64,000 nt of DNA from Platycnemis pennipes (Eukaryota > Arthropoda > Insecta > Odonata > Platycnemididae). Of the stretch, positions 22,112-31,432 are shown piece by piece. The stretch is from assembly GCA_933228895.1 (NCBI GenBank), contig OW121858.1, positions 29,721,859 to 29,785,858 of the forward strand, read 5' to 3'. Each line of letters starts with the position of its first letter. Position 1 is the stretch's first letter. Below the pieces are notes generated by a model, which was given only the letters and a program-made list of their open reading frames with translations, made no database searches and was not told the DNA's origin. A program made the translations under genes and the position numbers.

Positions 22112-23146
22112 CCGCAGGGTAGCGTAATAGGTCCGCTTCTATTTCTTTTATACATAAACGATTTGGGTACCGTAGTTAGTAGTAAGCTTTGAATTTTTTG
22201 CAGACGATATGGTAGTGTATAGGGGTATATCAAAAGAAGAAGACAGGGAATCGCTTAGTAAGGATTTAGATGAAATTCTAGAGCAGTGCGACACATGGCA
22301 GTTAGAACTTAACCTTAAAAAGTGTGTAGCTATCAATTTTTGGAGGAGGAATAATTTGATAGAGCGTACCGATAAAATTAGTAACACGAAGATCGAAAAC
22401 GTTTAAACCATAAGGAGTGACAATCACTAAAGATTTATTGCAAGGGGAAGACACATCCGGGAAATATATGGCTGAGCGAAGAGAAAGCTAGGATTTATAA
22501 AAAGGGTACTATATGGAAATGTGATGAGAAGACAAAAGAGCAGGGATGTTACTTTTCACTAGTTAGGCCCCACCTTGAGTATGCAGCCAGTTTGTATGGG
22601 ATCCGAATGAAAATAGGTTTGATCAGAGAACTAGACAGTGTGCAGCGTAGAGCAACTAGGTTTGTTAAACGGTGTTACGATTGGTTGAGTAGCGTTCCAG
22701 AATTAATACAAGAATTAGGGTGGGAATCATTATCAGAGCGTAGGTTAAAGTACAGATTAATTGTATTAGAAGAATTTCAATCGGATAGCTTTACTGAAGA
22801 TGTTAGGCACGTATTAAAAACACTAGCGTATTATGCTAGATTCTACCAGATCAGTAAGATTAGAGAGAGATAGATTGTCGTACCGATAGATTCAAAATGT
22901 CATTTTCCCCCGTACTTTAAGAGAACAGAATAGGCAGCATAGCAAAGGGTTTCGTAGGTGAAATATTTTAGAGTAGTGCATGATACCTGTATTAATCCCT
23001 TAAATACTATAGATACTAGCAATCTGGTTACATGAGACCCTATAGTTTCTTGTTTGCAGGTATAAGTGTATGCTTGGTGATCTTCACCCCCTGCCACACA
23101 CCCTCGCGGTGGCTTGCAGGTTATCGTGTAGATGTAGATGTAGATG
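22112..23146 (+). mobile_element. LINE family B copy, longest in the window, 5'-truncated
   Basis: Starts inside the RT at [20 protein letters not shown]. After a frameshift it has FADDMVVYRGISKEEDRESL (catalytic FADD box) and LNLKKCVAINF. Further on are RAKRKLGFIKRVL and LVRPHLEYAASLYGI-type words, and an open frame 22592-22873 with RELDSVQRRATRFVKR and WESLSERRLKYR. The 3' UTR and a tail hairpin near 23090-23120 follow, and it ends in tagatgtagatgtagatg. Motif order fits a CR1/Jockey-like LINE. Multiple stops make it inactive. Confidence 0.85.
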
Positions 23147-23184
23147 AAAGAGGGTACCATAAAGAGGACCGCAAATGTGGATTA
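23147..23184. repeat. Right 38-bp target-site duplication
   Basis: Second copy of 22074-22111, directly after the TAGATG tail of the family B LINE. One mismatch in 38 suggests a fairly old but well-bounded insertion. Confidence 0.85.
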
Positions 23185-23189
23185 TCCCA

Positions 23190-23352
23190 AATGAATCTAC
23201 ATCCACGCGATACCCTGCAAGCCACGGCTAGGGTGTGTGGCAGGGGGTGAAGATCACCAAGAATGCACTATTGACATGCAAACCTGCCACTGCATGGAAA
23301 CATACTAGATAAGGTAACATGCAGCTAGATAATTAGTATTTACATAGTTGAT
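23190..23352 (-). mobile_element. LINE family B 3' UTR and tail
   Basis: ctacatccacgcgatacc, the hairpin complement near 23211-23245, gaagatcacc and the B UTR words ggtaacatgcagctagat. It is truncated before the ORF. Confidence 0.7.
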
Positions 23353-23597
23353 CGGCAAGATTTGTGAGGGGGCGGTATGATAACTATATTAGCGTAATGT
23401 TTTCAGTGTTGACGTTAAAAATATTTTGCGAACACCGAATTAATTTCGTAGACCATGATGATAAAAATTCTAAAAATTGATTGCCGAACTGACAGATTCA
23501 AAGTGTCCTTCTTTCCTCTTTCAATCAGGGATATTAATAGCGGTAAATGTGTCCAAAATTATAAATACAAGTGTATCAATCGATAGAGTATCTGTAC
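23353..23597 (+). mobile_element. LINE family A copy with internal deletion
   Basis: Plus-strand words for SARFVRGRYDNYISV jump directly to FSVLTLKIFCEH (region of FSDDVKNILRTP), then IDCRTDRFKVSFFPL and NSGKCVQ. It loses its tail where the next LINE begins at the (ATCTAC) run at 23598. Confidence 0.7.
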
Positions 23598-24242
23598 ATC
23601 TACATCTACATAATACCCTGCAAACCACCACAAGGGTGTGTGGCAGGGGGTGATTGCTCACCAAACATGCACTACATATCATGCATAAAAAAGGAATAGT
23701 ATCAATATAGTAGTCAGAACTACACTATTTAAAAAAGATAGAAATTGCAAAGCCAACATGCAAAAACATTCTGTTAGTAGGGTTAACTTTAAGTACTCAT
23801 ACCAACATGCAGCTACCAACGCTATTCATTGCTACTCTCCGATAGGACATATTTACCGTTATTCGTATCTCTTATTGTGCGAGGGAAAAAGGACATTTTG
23901 AATCGGTCAGTTCGGCAATCAATTTCTCTAACTTTATGATTATGGTCCAGTCTGCCATAGCAAGTTGGGGTTCGTAAAATATTTTTAACATCATCACTGA
24001 AAATATTGCCCTGGAATTTGTGGAAGAGATTAAGTCTAAATTTCAACCTGCGATCTGACAATGATTCCCATTTCAATTCATTTAATAGACTGGTTACGCT
24101 AATATAATTATCGTATCGTCCCCTTACAAATCTTGCCGATCTTCGCTGAACACGTTCAAGTTCATTACTTAGACCGATTTCGTAGGGATCCCATACACTG
24201 GCAGCATATTCCAATTGAGGTCTAACAAGGGAAAAGTAGCTG
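23598..24242 (-). mobile_element. LINE family A copy with open frame
   Basis: Tail, hairpin complement near 23618-23652 and 3' UTR, then a minus-strand open frame ending at 23822. It reads FSYFSLVRPQLEYAASVWDP, YEIGLSNELERVQRRSARFV, LKWESLSDRRLKFRLNLFHK and YGRLDHNHKVREIDCRTDRF. This is the C-terminal part of the RT polyprotein. The frame continues upstream into an unrelated SINE, so the 180-residue frame is chimeric and not a gene. Confidence 0.85.
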
Positions 24243-24373
24243 AAAAAATTAAAACTATTTAACAATAGCAAATATTCCACAGAGAGAAAATCATTATCCG
24301 TGACCGGGACTCGAACCCAAACCCCATGATTTCCTGCCAGGTGCTCTACCAGTTGAGCCACCAAGGCTGTATT
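24243..24373 (-). mobile_element. tRNA-derived SINE-like element
   Basis: On the minus strand GGTGGCTCAACTGGTAGAGC (A-box region) is followed about 30 nt later by GGGTTCGAGTCCCGG (B box), as in the head of a tRNA-derived SINE. The anticodon and acceptor arms do not pair, so it is not a working tRNA. A short unrelated body ends in an AT-rich tail near 24243. It lies between two oppositely oriented family A pieces. Confidence 0.75.
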
Positions 24374-24585
24374 GTTGGTATAAGGACTTTAACCCTAGCT
24401 AACACAACAAACAGCATCATATTGCATGCTTGATATACTATTTCTATCTCTTTTATTAAATTGTTATGTTTAGACTAGTATATTATTATTAATCCTTTTT
24501 TAATGTATGATATGTAGTTCATGTGTAGTGAGAATTCACCCCCTGCCACACACCTTTATGGTGGCTTGCAGGATATTATTTAGAT
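24374..24585 (+). mobile_element. LINE family A 3' UTR and tail
   Basis: Begins at tgttggtataaggact and continues through the conserved 3' UTR to the tail hairpin near 24538-24572 and tagatatagat. No ORF. Confidence 0.75.
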
Positions 24586-24616
24586 ATAGATACCTGCCTG
24601 GTACGGATCCCATGTA

Positions 24617-25140
24617 CATCTACATCTACAAAATACCCTGCAAGCCATTATAAAGGTGTGTGTCAGAGGGTGAATTCTTTCAGCTAAAAGTTAATTTGCT
24701 TCAAGCCCTTATGCTATCTGCGTTGATACACGCTTATTGGATACATTTACGGTTATTCATATCCCCAATTTAACGAGGAAATTAAGGACAGAAGGACATT
24801 TTGAATCAATATTTAACGTATTTCCGTTTTCCCTTGGCTGTGCTGCCTATTGTGTTCTCAAATATTCGGGGGAAAAATGAAATTTTAAATCTATTAGGCA
24901 CGATCTCACTAATCTTGTTTATCTGATCAAATTCGGTGTTTAACGGCGAAGTTCTTAATACTTATCTAATGTCATCTGTGAATACATTGGCTTCGAATTT
25001 ACCTCAAAGGTTTAAGCTTAGTTTTAACCGCTGTTCGTAAAGTAATTCCCAACCTAGTTCTTCTATTAAACTAGTAACACTTTTAGTTACAGTTCGTAAC
25101 AATTCGTTCGTTGACTCTTATTCGCAACAATTATCGTATT
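24617..25140 (-). repeat. Left arm of a 0.5 kb inverted repeat (LINE E with A-type tail)
   Basis: The left arm matches the complement of about 25490-26000. It contains, in order, a tail hairpin, family A UTR words, then a family E ORF (complement of RTFVNRIGSVAK, FKMSFFP, FDQINKIREI and VLRTSPYKTKF). Confidence 0.75.
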
Positions 25141-25489
25141 GAGGTCTTTAACAAATCTTGCAGATCTTCTTTGCAATACGCTCTGATTCCTTTATCAGAT
25201 CGCCTCTTGTAATTTAGACGTAATTTCTTAAATAAATTGCACGATGATATTTCCACTGATGATGACGTCAAAAATATTTCGCGACACCCTAGTACTTGCC
25301 GATGACGCAGTAGTGTACAGGGAAATTTTGAATCTTGGAATTTACTTAAGAGATTAAGTCTAAATTTAAACCTGCGATCTGACAGTGATTCCCAATTTAA
25401 TTCATTTAATAGACTGGTTATTAGCTAATATGGTTAAATAATACCGTCCCTTTACAAATCTTGCCGATCTTCGCTGCACACGTTTAAAA
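25141..25489. mobile_element. Spacer of the inverted repeat, family A scraps
   Basis: Holds short family A pieces in both orientations: DDDVKNISRHPSTC-like sequence in the plus direction near 25255-25300, and complement of WESLSDRRFKFRLNLL and FVKGRY words near 25330-25480. Confidence 0.6.
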
Positions 25490-25998
25490 ATACGATAATT
25501 GGTACGAATAAGAGTCAACGAACGGATTGTTACGAATCGTAATTAAAAGTGTTACTAGTTTAATAGACTAACTAGGTTGGGAATTACTTTACGAACAGCG
25601 GTTAAATCTAAGGTTAAAACTTCGAAGTAAATTCCAAGGCAATTTATTCAGAGATGAAATTAGATATGTATTAAGAACTTCGCCGTATAAAACAAAATTT
25701 GATCAGATAAACAAGATTAGAGAGATCGTGCCTAATAGATTTAAAATGTCATTTTTCCCCCGAACATTTGTGAACAGAATAGGCAGCGTAGCCAAGGGAA
25801 ATAGGTAATACGTTAAATATTGATTCAAAATGTCCTTCTGTCCTTAATTACCTCGTACAATTAAGGGATATGGATAGCTGTAAATATATGCAATAAGAGT
25901 GTATCAACGCAGATAGCACAGGTATTTGCATGTTGGTATAAGGGCTTGAAGCAAATTAACATTAAGCTGAAAGCATTCACCCTCTGCCACACACCTTT
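25490..25998 (+). repeat. Right arm of the 0.5 kb inverted repeat
   Basis: Plus-strand family E ORF remnant with LGWELLYEQRLNLRLKLRSK, FQGNLFRDEIRYVLRTSPYK, FDQINKIREIVP and NRFKMSFFPRTFVNRIGSVA. Family A UTR words and a truncated hairpin tail near 25980 follow. It pairs with 24617-25140. Confidence 0.75.
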
Positions 25999-26684
25999 AT
26001 CGTGAAATAGTGGGGCAAGCGAATCGTAAACTGGGATTCGTCAAAAGAGCACTGGGTAAATGTGACGATCATGTACGAGACATCAGGTACTTTTCCCTTG
26101 TTAGACCTCATTTGGAATATGCTGCCAGTGTATGGGATCCCTACGAAATCGGTCTAAATAACGAACTTGAACGTGTGCAGCGAAGATCGGCAAGATTTGT
26201 AAAGGGACGGTATGATAACCTTACTAGCGTAACCAGTCTATTAAATGCATTAAATTGGGAATCGTTGTCAGACCGCAGGTTGAAATTTAGACTTAATCTC
26301 TTAAACAAATTCCAAGACCATATTTTCAGTGATGATGTTATAAATATTTTGCGGTCCTCAACATACTATGGTAGACTGGACCATAATCACAAAATTAGAG
26401 AAATAGATTGCCGAACTGACAGATTCAAAATGTCCTTTTTTCCTCGTACTATTAAGGATATGAATAACGGTAAATATATCCAATACGAGTGTAGCAATGG
26501 ATAACATTGGTAGCTGCATGTTGGTATAAGGACTTAAAGCTAACCAAACTAACAGCATGTTTTTGCATGTATGTTTTGCTATTTTAATTTTTAATTACAA
26601 ATTTTTATGCATGTTTGGTGATAGTTCACCCCCTGCCACACACCTTTATGGTGGCTTGCAGGGTATTATGTAGATGTAGATGTT
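25999..26684 (+). mobile_element. LINE family A copy, best-preserved 3' end
   Basis: Open through a stop at 26502-26504 and readable from REIVGQANRKLGFVKRALGK. It then covers YFSLVRPHLEYAASVWDPYE, ELERVQRRSARFVKGRYDN, LNWESLSDRRLKFRLNLLNK, YYGRLDHNHKIREIDCRTDR and FFPRTIKDMNNGKYIQYE. The usual Met before GQANRK is Val (GTG at 26010), so no genuine ATG start exists. The region is the thumb/C-terminal part of a CR1/Jockey-like RT. A 3' UTR of about 125 nt leads to the hairpin tail. RT catalytic domain and endonuclease are absent through 5' truncation. Confidence 0.9.
26631..26663 (+). other. Conserved LINE 3' hairpin (representative copy)
   Basis: CCCTGC (26631-26636) pairs with GCAGGG (26658-26663), and CACC (26641-26644) with GGTG (26650-26653), around a TTTAT loop. 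TAGATG repeats follow. This 33-nt element closes every complete family A and B copy in the window. By analogy with other LINEs it could be the RT recognition structure; that is an inference. Confidence 0.75.
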
Positions 26685-27742
26685 TATTGTGGCTTGCAAG
26701 GTTATATGTAGAAGTAACAACGGCAATCGCTTCAGTATGGTCTCCGCTGTTTCCTTCCTTCTTTACGCTCTGCATGGTTTCGGCGAGTTTCTTTGAGATG
26801 CGTAGACTCAGAGGGACAGGCGGTCGATACTTCAAACCATTCCCGGCATGCCCTATTCTTCGTCTAACAAGGGGGGAGGGGGGTTGCTTAGTCAGACAAT
26901 AACTCCTTTCCATTGAGGAAAAAAGAGCGGTCCCTCCCCTACAATGCCTGAGCTCTCCCCTCCCTCCTTCTCCCCCTCCCCGGCGACGTTGCCAAATCTA
27001 TGCGACCTCGAGGGGGGAAACAGAAGTTGTTGGGGTGTTGGGACCATAGATCTTAAATATTTAAGATCTATGGTTGATATATTTAAGACCTATTTAAGAT
27101 CTATGGTTGGGACATGTATTAGGGGGGGGGGGGAAGAGAGCTTTCTCTTTTGAAAGAATCCGGTTACCCTCCAGCTGACGTTTCGGCCGCCCCCCGCCTC
27201 ACCTCCTCTTCTTCCGAAGGATCGCATCGCTCGCCAAGTTGCGAAAAGGTCCCGGTCCCTTTTAGTCTTTTGGCGGAGGACGAAGAAAGGTATTTTTCTC
27301 TCCAGGATGGTCGTGTTTGAAACAGTCGAGATTATTTCGAATAGGTAACCAAGGAGTCACGTGGTATAAACAAGAATGGCTCGCAAATCTGATGTGTTAA
27401 AACCGCTGATTACAACCTAATCCATTGTTTACTCTCGTGTTATATCTCATCTGGGAGCTCTTTAGTTGGAATAGATGAGAAAATCGCTAGTGAAAACCAA
27501 TAATGATGTCGTAAAGAGCGATTCAGACACGTTATATTTTGAAACCATTCGTGTTTGCATCACGTGACTCCTTGGATACCCATTCGAGTGAATCCCGACG
27601 GTTTCAAAACACACCCACCCTGGTATTCTGGCCGCGTTTTCGGAATAACCGCGGCCGATGTCCGCACGTTGCGAATGCATTAATCGTTACTTACGTTACG
27701 TTACGATAAGTACCAATACAATATTTATTAACGTTTATTTAC
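26685..27742. other. No recognisable gene; palindrome and hammerhead-like motif
   Basis: Holds a perfect 32-bp palindrome at 27043-27074 (arms accatagatcttaaat) with a third partial copy at about 27092-27110, and a poly-G run near 27122-27133. On the minus strand it has CGGAAGA (27210-27216), 25 nt, GAAACGTC (27177-27184). Mixed open frames show no domain. Confidence 0.45.
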
Positions 27743-27803
27743 CTCTCTACGCCGACGCAGTGCCCTGCAACTCATTCCGAGGGTGTGTGGCAGGGGGTGA
27801 AGA
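27743..27803 (-). mobile_element. LINE family B tail scrap
   Basis: Hairpin complement with gagggtgtgtggcaggggg and gtgaag, preceded by a degenerate tail. About 60 bp only. The following 27804-27953 is AT-rich and unassigned. Confidence 0.6.
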
Positions 27804-27953
27804 GAATTATTTACTCTATAATCGATCGTAATTAATCGATCATCGACGAATCATTAGAGAAAGATCGATAGAAACAATCATTTACGTAAATTTTATATGA
27901 GCTACGACCTTAACGGCAGTATAAATATGATGAGATTGGTTATTTTTACGCTT

Positions 27954-28207
27954 ATTTACATATACATTTACATATTACCCTGCTAGCCACCGTAAAGGTG
28001 TGTGGCAGCGGGTGAATTCTCACCAAACATGCACTACATATCTTGCATAAAAAAGGATTAGTATTTATATAACTAGTGTTCTAAAATTCACTACTTAAAA
28101 AGGATAGAAATAGCAAACTAAGCATGCAAAAACATGCTGTTGGTTGGGTTAGCTTCAAGTCCTTATACCAACATGCAACTACATCTACATCTACATCTAC
28201 ATCTACA
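27954..28207 (-). mobile_element. LINE family A 3' UTR and tail
   Basis: Tail, hairpin complement near 27977-28010 and 3' UTR through caacatgcaac, where a second (ATCTAC)n run at 28178-28207 begins. That run faces an oppositely oriented family A tail, giving a head-to-head UTR pair. Confidence 0.75.
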
Positions 28208-28341
28208 TAGTGTAGTTCTGACTACTATATTAATACTATTCCTTTTTTATGCATGATATGTAGTGCATGTTTGGTGAGCAATCACCCCCTGCCACACACC
28301 CTTGTGGTGGCTTGCAGGGTATTATGTAGATGTAGATGTAT
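28208..28341 (+). mobile_element. LINE family A tail
   Basis: Starts at tgtagttctgactactat and runs through gcatgatatgtagtgcat to the hairpin near 28285-28318 and gtagatgtagatgt. It then abuts the PLE fragment. Confidence 0.75.
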
Positions 28342-28800
28342 TCTATCCGTCACACCCTTAATGTAGGGAAGGCAGGCTCTCTTCGGGGTTGTGGTGTCGT
28401 CATTTCTCGTCGGTAACGTTTCGGCAGAGTTCCGGTTGGCCTTGTCCTTGATTTTTCGGAGAGTTCGTGAGATGGCTCCTTTGTCATATCCATTAAGGAG
28501 TAAAACGGTTTCTAAATTTCGTTTTTCATTTGGAAAATTTCTCTTGTCGCTTATCCGTATGGATCGTTGTATTAGACTGTGCATTACACCATTTATCTGG
28601 GCCGGGTGATGGTGTGATGTGGCATGGAGGTAACGATTTGTTGACGACGCTTTCCTGTATACAGTGTGTCCGAAGGTTCCGTCTTCTTTTTTCTCGATTA
28701 ACACATCGAGGAAAGGTAGTTTGCCTTCCCTCTCTACTTCCATGGTCCATTTAATATTGTCGTTAATGCCGTTTGAGTAATGATAAACTTCTTCGACATT
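28342..28800 (-). mobile_element. Old Penelope-like element fragment
   Basis: The minus strand reads EEVYHYSNGINDNIKWTMEV, KLPFLDVLIEKKEDGTFGHT, VYRKASSTNRYLHATSHHHP and LLLNGYDKGAISRTLRKI, ending at KRACLPYIKGVTDRI. It aligns in order with the region after the YVDD box of the intact PLE at 40084-42516 (SFLDVKVTKKEDGSLGHSVH, HASSHHHPQQ, KNGYDKATI, ALIPYIGG) but is clearly a different family. The frame is open here, yet RT core and GIY-YIG domain are missing. Confidence 0.85.
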
Positions 28801-28857
28801 TTTTTTAAATGTTATAATATATGTTTATAATATTTGTATAATGACACTAGTAAAGCA

Positions 28858-29095
28858 TGTTCATCATCATCGGTCAACAATCGTATGGTTGCTAAGAGAC
28901 GCAGTCCTCCACTCGATTCTTCTATCGGCCAACCTCTTCATATTTTAACGTAATTCTTACATTTCACGCATTTCATTACATGTTCTCATGCCATCTTACA
29001 TACGAAACCTTCCTTTTCCATTCTTCCCCTTCACTTGTCCTTCAAAGATTGTCTTCATCAGACCATCGTGTCATATGGCCGATCAACTATTGACA
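28858..29095 (-). mobile_element. RTE-like LINE family C, 3' end
   Basis: On the minus strand: LMKTIFEGQVKGKNGKGRFR, then (after a shift) MKRLADRRIEWRTA and a stop, followed by an ATGATG-type end (catcatcatcgg on the plus strand). It matches the C-terminus of the copies at 30190-31115 and 47514-48330. Stretch 29096-29339 is unassigned. Confidence 0.75.
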
Positions 29096-29339
29096 GATGT
29101 CACTTGGCCGGAACTCCTATACGTAAATCCACCAAAGATATTCTCGGCGTATGTTTTGCTTCAATGGATTAATGGACAATTTTCGCTTATCGAATGACGT
29201 ACCTTTCTTAGTGACGTCAACATAAATATGGCTGGACTTTTCACCTCGCATTTTTGTGTCGTTAATGTTTAACGCCCCACTATTGATTCATTAAATTTAT
29301 TTCACCTAATAATATTAAATTAATTTCACGATAAAATTC

Positions 29340-29396
29340 AGATTCACCCCATGCCACACACCCTCATGTTGGCTCGAAGGGTATTACGTAGATGTA
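29340..29396 (+). mobile_element. LINE family B tail scrap
   Basis: ttcaccccatgccacacacc, a hairpin with CTCATG loop, and a single tagatgta. About 57 bp. Confidence 0.6.
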
Positions 29397-29473
29397 TTAA
29401 TAAGCACTGTAATTTACCTACTCCTTATTTGCCATTCACCACGGAAAATGTGCCGTGTGCCAAGATGAAATTT

Positions 29474-29548
29474 TAACTATGATAGACTGGACCATGATCG
29501 TAGAAAAATTAGGAAATTGATTGCCTAACTGGCAGATTCAAAATGGTC
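29474..29548 (+). mobile_element. LINE family A scrap
   Basis: Plus-strand words for YDRLDHDRRKIRKLIA and QIQNG, equivalent to the YGRLDHNHKIREIDC region. It stops where a family B tail begins. Confidence 0.6.
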
Positions 29549-30118
29549 TTACTGTGTGGCAGGGGGTGAATATCACCAAGCATGCACTGCCGACATGCAA
29601 ACAAGCAACTATAGGGACTCATGCAACTAGATTGTTAGTATACACATCGTATTTGATGGATAAATTCATAAATCATGCTGTACAGACTACTCTAAAATAT
29701 TTCCCCTACCTATCCCTTTGCTATGCTGTCTATTGTGTTCTCTTATAGTAAGGGGGGAAAATACCATTTTGAATCTATCGGTACGACAATCTATCTCTCT
29801 CTAATCTCAGTGATCTGGTCAAATCTAGCATAATACGCTGGTGTTTTTAATACGTGCTTAACATCTTCAGTAAAGCTATCCGATTGAAATTTCTGTAAGA
29901 ATTTTTATCTGTACTTTAACCTACGCTCTGATAATGATTCCCACCCTAATTCTTTTATTGATTCTGAAACGCTACTCAACCTGTCGTAACACCTTTTAAC
30001 GAACCTAGCTGCTCTACGCTGTACACTGTCTAGTTCTCTGATCAAACCTAATTCATTCGGATACCATAAAAACTGGCTACATACTCAAGGTGGGGCTTAA
30101 CTAGTGAAAAAAGTAACA
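29549..30118 (-). mobile_element. LINE family B copy
   Basis: Lacks its TAGATG repeats but starts inside the hairpin (gtgtggcagggggtgaat). It then carries the B UTR, the ORF end (complement of YYARFDQI, WESLSERRLKYR, SVQRRAARFVK, RELD and VWYPNELGLI) and LSPTLSM-like remnants near 30090. Frameshifted. Confidence 0.8.
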
Positions 30119-30189
30119 AATTAGTTACGTATCAGTTAGAAAGTAACAAATGCAAAAAGTATGTCAAAGTAAGCACAATATAATTTACA

Positions 30190-31115
30190 GTGGTGTGCAC
30201 TGTCTCCCGTAATCTTTAATGTTTACTTCCGGAATGTAACCAATGAAAACGAAGAGAAGTCTTCCGGAGTTAATATTATATCCAATGGGGTATAAATTAA
30301 CATATGATGCGATTCGCCGACGACATAGCACTCATAGCAGAGACAATACAGGGATCTGAATAAGATTCTGGTGACCATGGAAAGGACAATGGCCGGATAT
30401 CAGCTGAAGATCAATAAGAAGAAGACTAACATATTGGTGTGCCTCAAGGGAGAAGAAGCCAGGACCAATGTCAAACTAGGAGAACAAAATCTTGAAGGGT
30501 TAAAGAGTTATGTTACCTGGGAAGCAGAGTAACCAACGATAGACGAAGCAAGAAAGAAATAGTTCTTAGAAGAATAGCACAGGCAAAGAGGGCATTCTAT
30601 CAAAAGAAGAATCTACTTACAGCTGAAAATACAAGCGTAGAAGTAAGGAAACAATTCATCAGAGCGTACATCTGGAGCATGTTTCTTTACGGCAGTGAGG
30701 CATGTAAGACGATGACTGCAGCTGAGAAGAAAATGGTGGAAGCATTCGAAATCTGGTAGTATTACAAGAAGAACGTTGTGAAATATAAATGGATCGACCG
30801 AGTAAGTAACGAGGAAGTCATAAGAAAAGTGGTAGAAAAGAGAAGTCTGCTGAAAACTATAAAAAGAAGATGGGACAACTTAATCGGCCACATCTTAAGA
30901 CACGATGGCCTGATGAAGACAATCGTCTTAGAGGGTAAAAGTGAACGGGAAGAATGGAAAAGGCAGTCCGCGTATGAGGTATATATGGAACAGGTTGTGA
31001 AGGATGTAAAAGAGAAGAATTACGTCACAATGAAAAGGTTGGCCAATAGAAGAATCAAGTATAGGGCTTTGTGTTTTAGCAACCATTAGGATTGTTGACC
31101 CATAATGATGATGAA
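30190..31115 (+). mobile_element. RTE-like LINE family C copy
   Basis: Starts near the QGCPLSPVIFN block (tgcactgtctcccgtaatc). It has MRFADDIALIAETIQG (catalytic ADD box), then frameshifts, and reads AQAKRAFYQKKNLLTAENTS and SMFLYGSEACKTMTAAEKKM. An open frame at 30778-31089 carries YKWIDRVSNEEVIRKVVEK, KRRWDNLIGHILRHDGLMKT and KNYVTMKRLANRRIKYRA. It ends in an ATGATGATGA-like 3' repeat. RT-core and C-terminal blocks are those of RTE-type LINEs. Several frameshifts make it a pseudogene. Confidence 0.8.
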
Positions 31116-31432
31116 GAAGATCAAATTATGTACATATTTTTTTCCATGCTTCGAATCCGTTAACGTTTACTAATATTTCAAAAATTATTTGAAAAATAAT
31201 TTTTACGGGTAAAATGCAATTTCGAATTGCTGGAAAATTTTCAATCACTTGCGAATAACTGGTTTTCTCATAGTTATTACAAATTTAGTTATCTAATATA
31301 ATATTATTTATATCTGTATAATTTATCAAGACTCAGAATGGCTAAATGTTTTCATGCATTTACACATTTGTGTCTGTTCTGTTAGTTTTACCGTACAGAA
31401 TTCAGATTACTTTTTTAAATTAATAAGTAATC
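31116..31432. other. AT-rich spacer
   Basis: No coding or repeat signal recognised. Confidence 0.4.

Noticed and set aside
23822..24364. A 180-residue gene starting MVAQLVEHLAGNHG
   Set aside because: The first 30 or so residues are the translation of a tRNA-derived SINE and the rest is LINE A; the fusion is accidental.
24296..24365. Functional tRNA gene on the minus strand
   Set aside because: A and B boxes are present, but the anticodon and acceptor stems do not pair, so it is called SINE-derived.
26010..26012. Methionine start for the 164-codon LINE A frame
   Set aside because: The codon is GTG, and the frame is open upstream; it is a truncated LINE C-terminus, not a gene with its own start.
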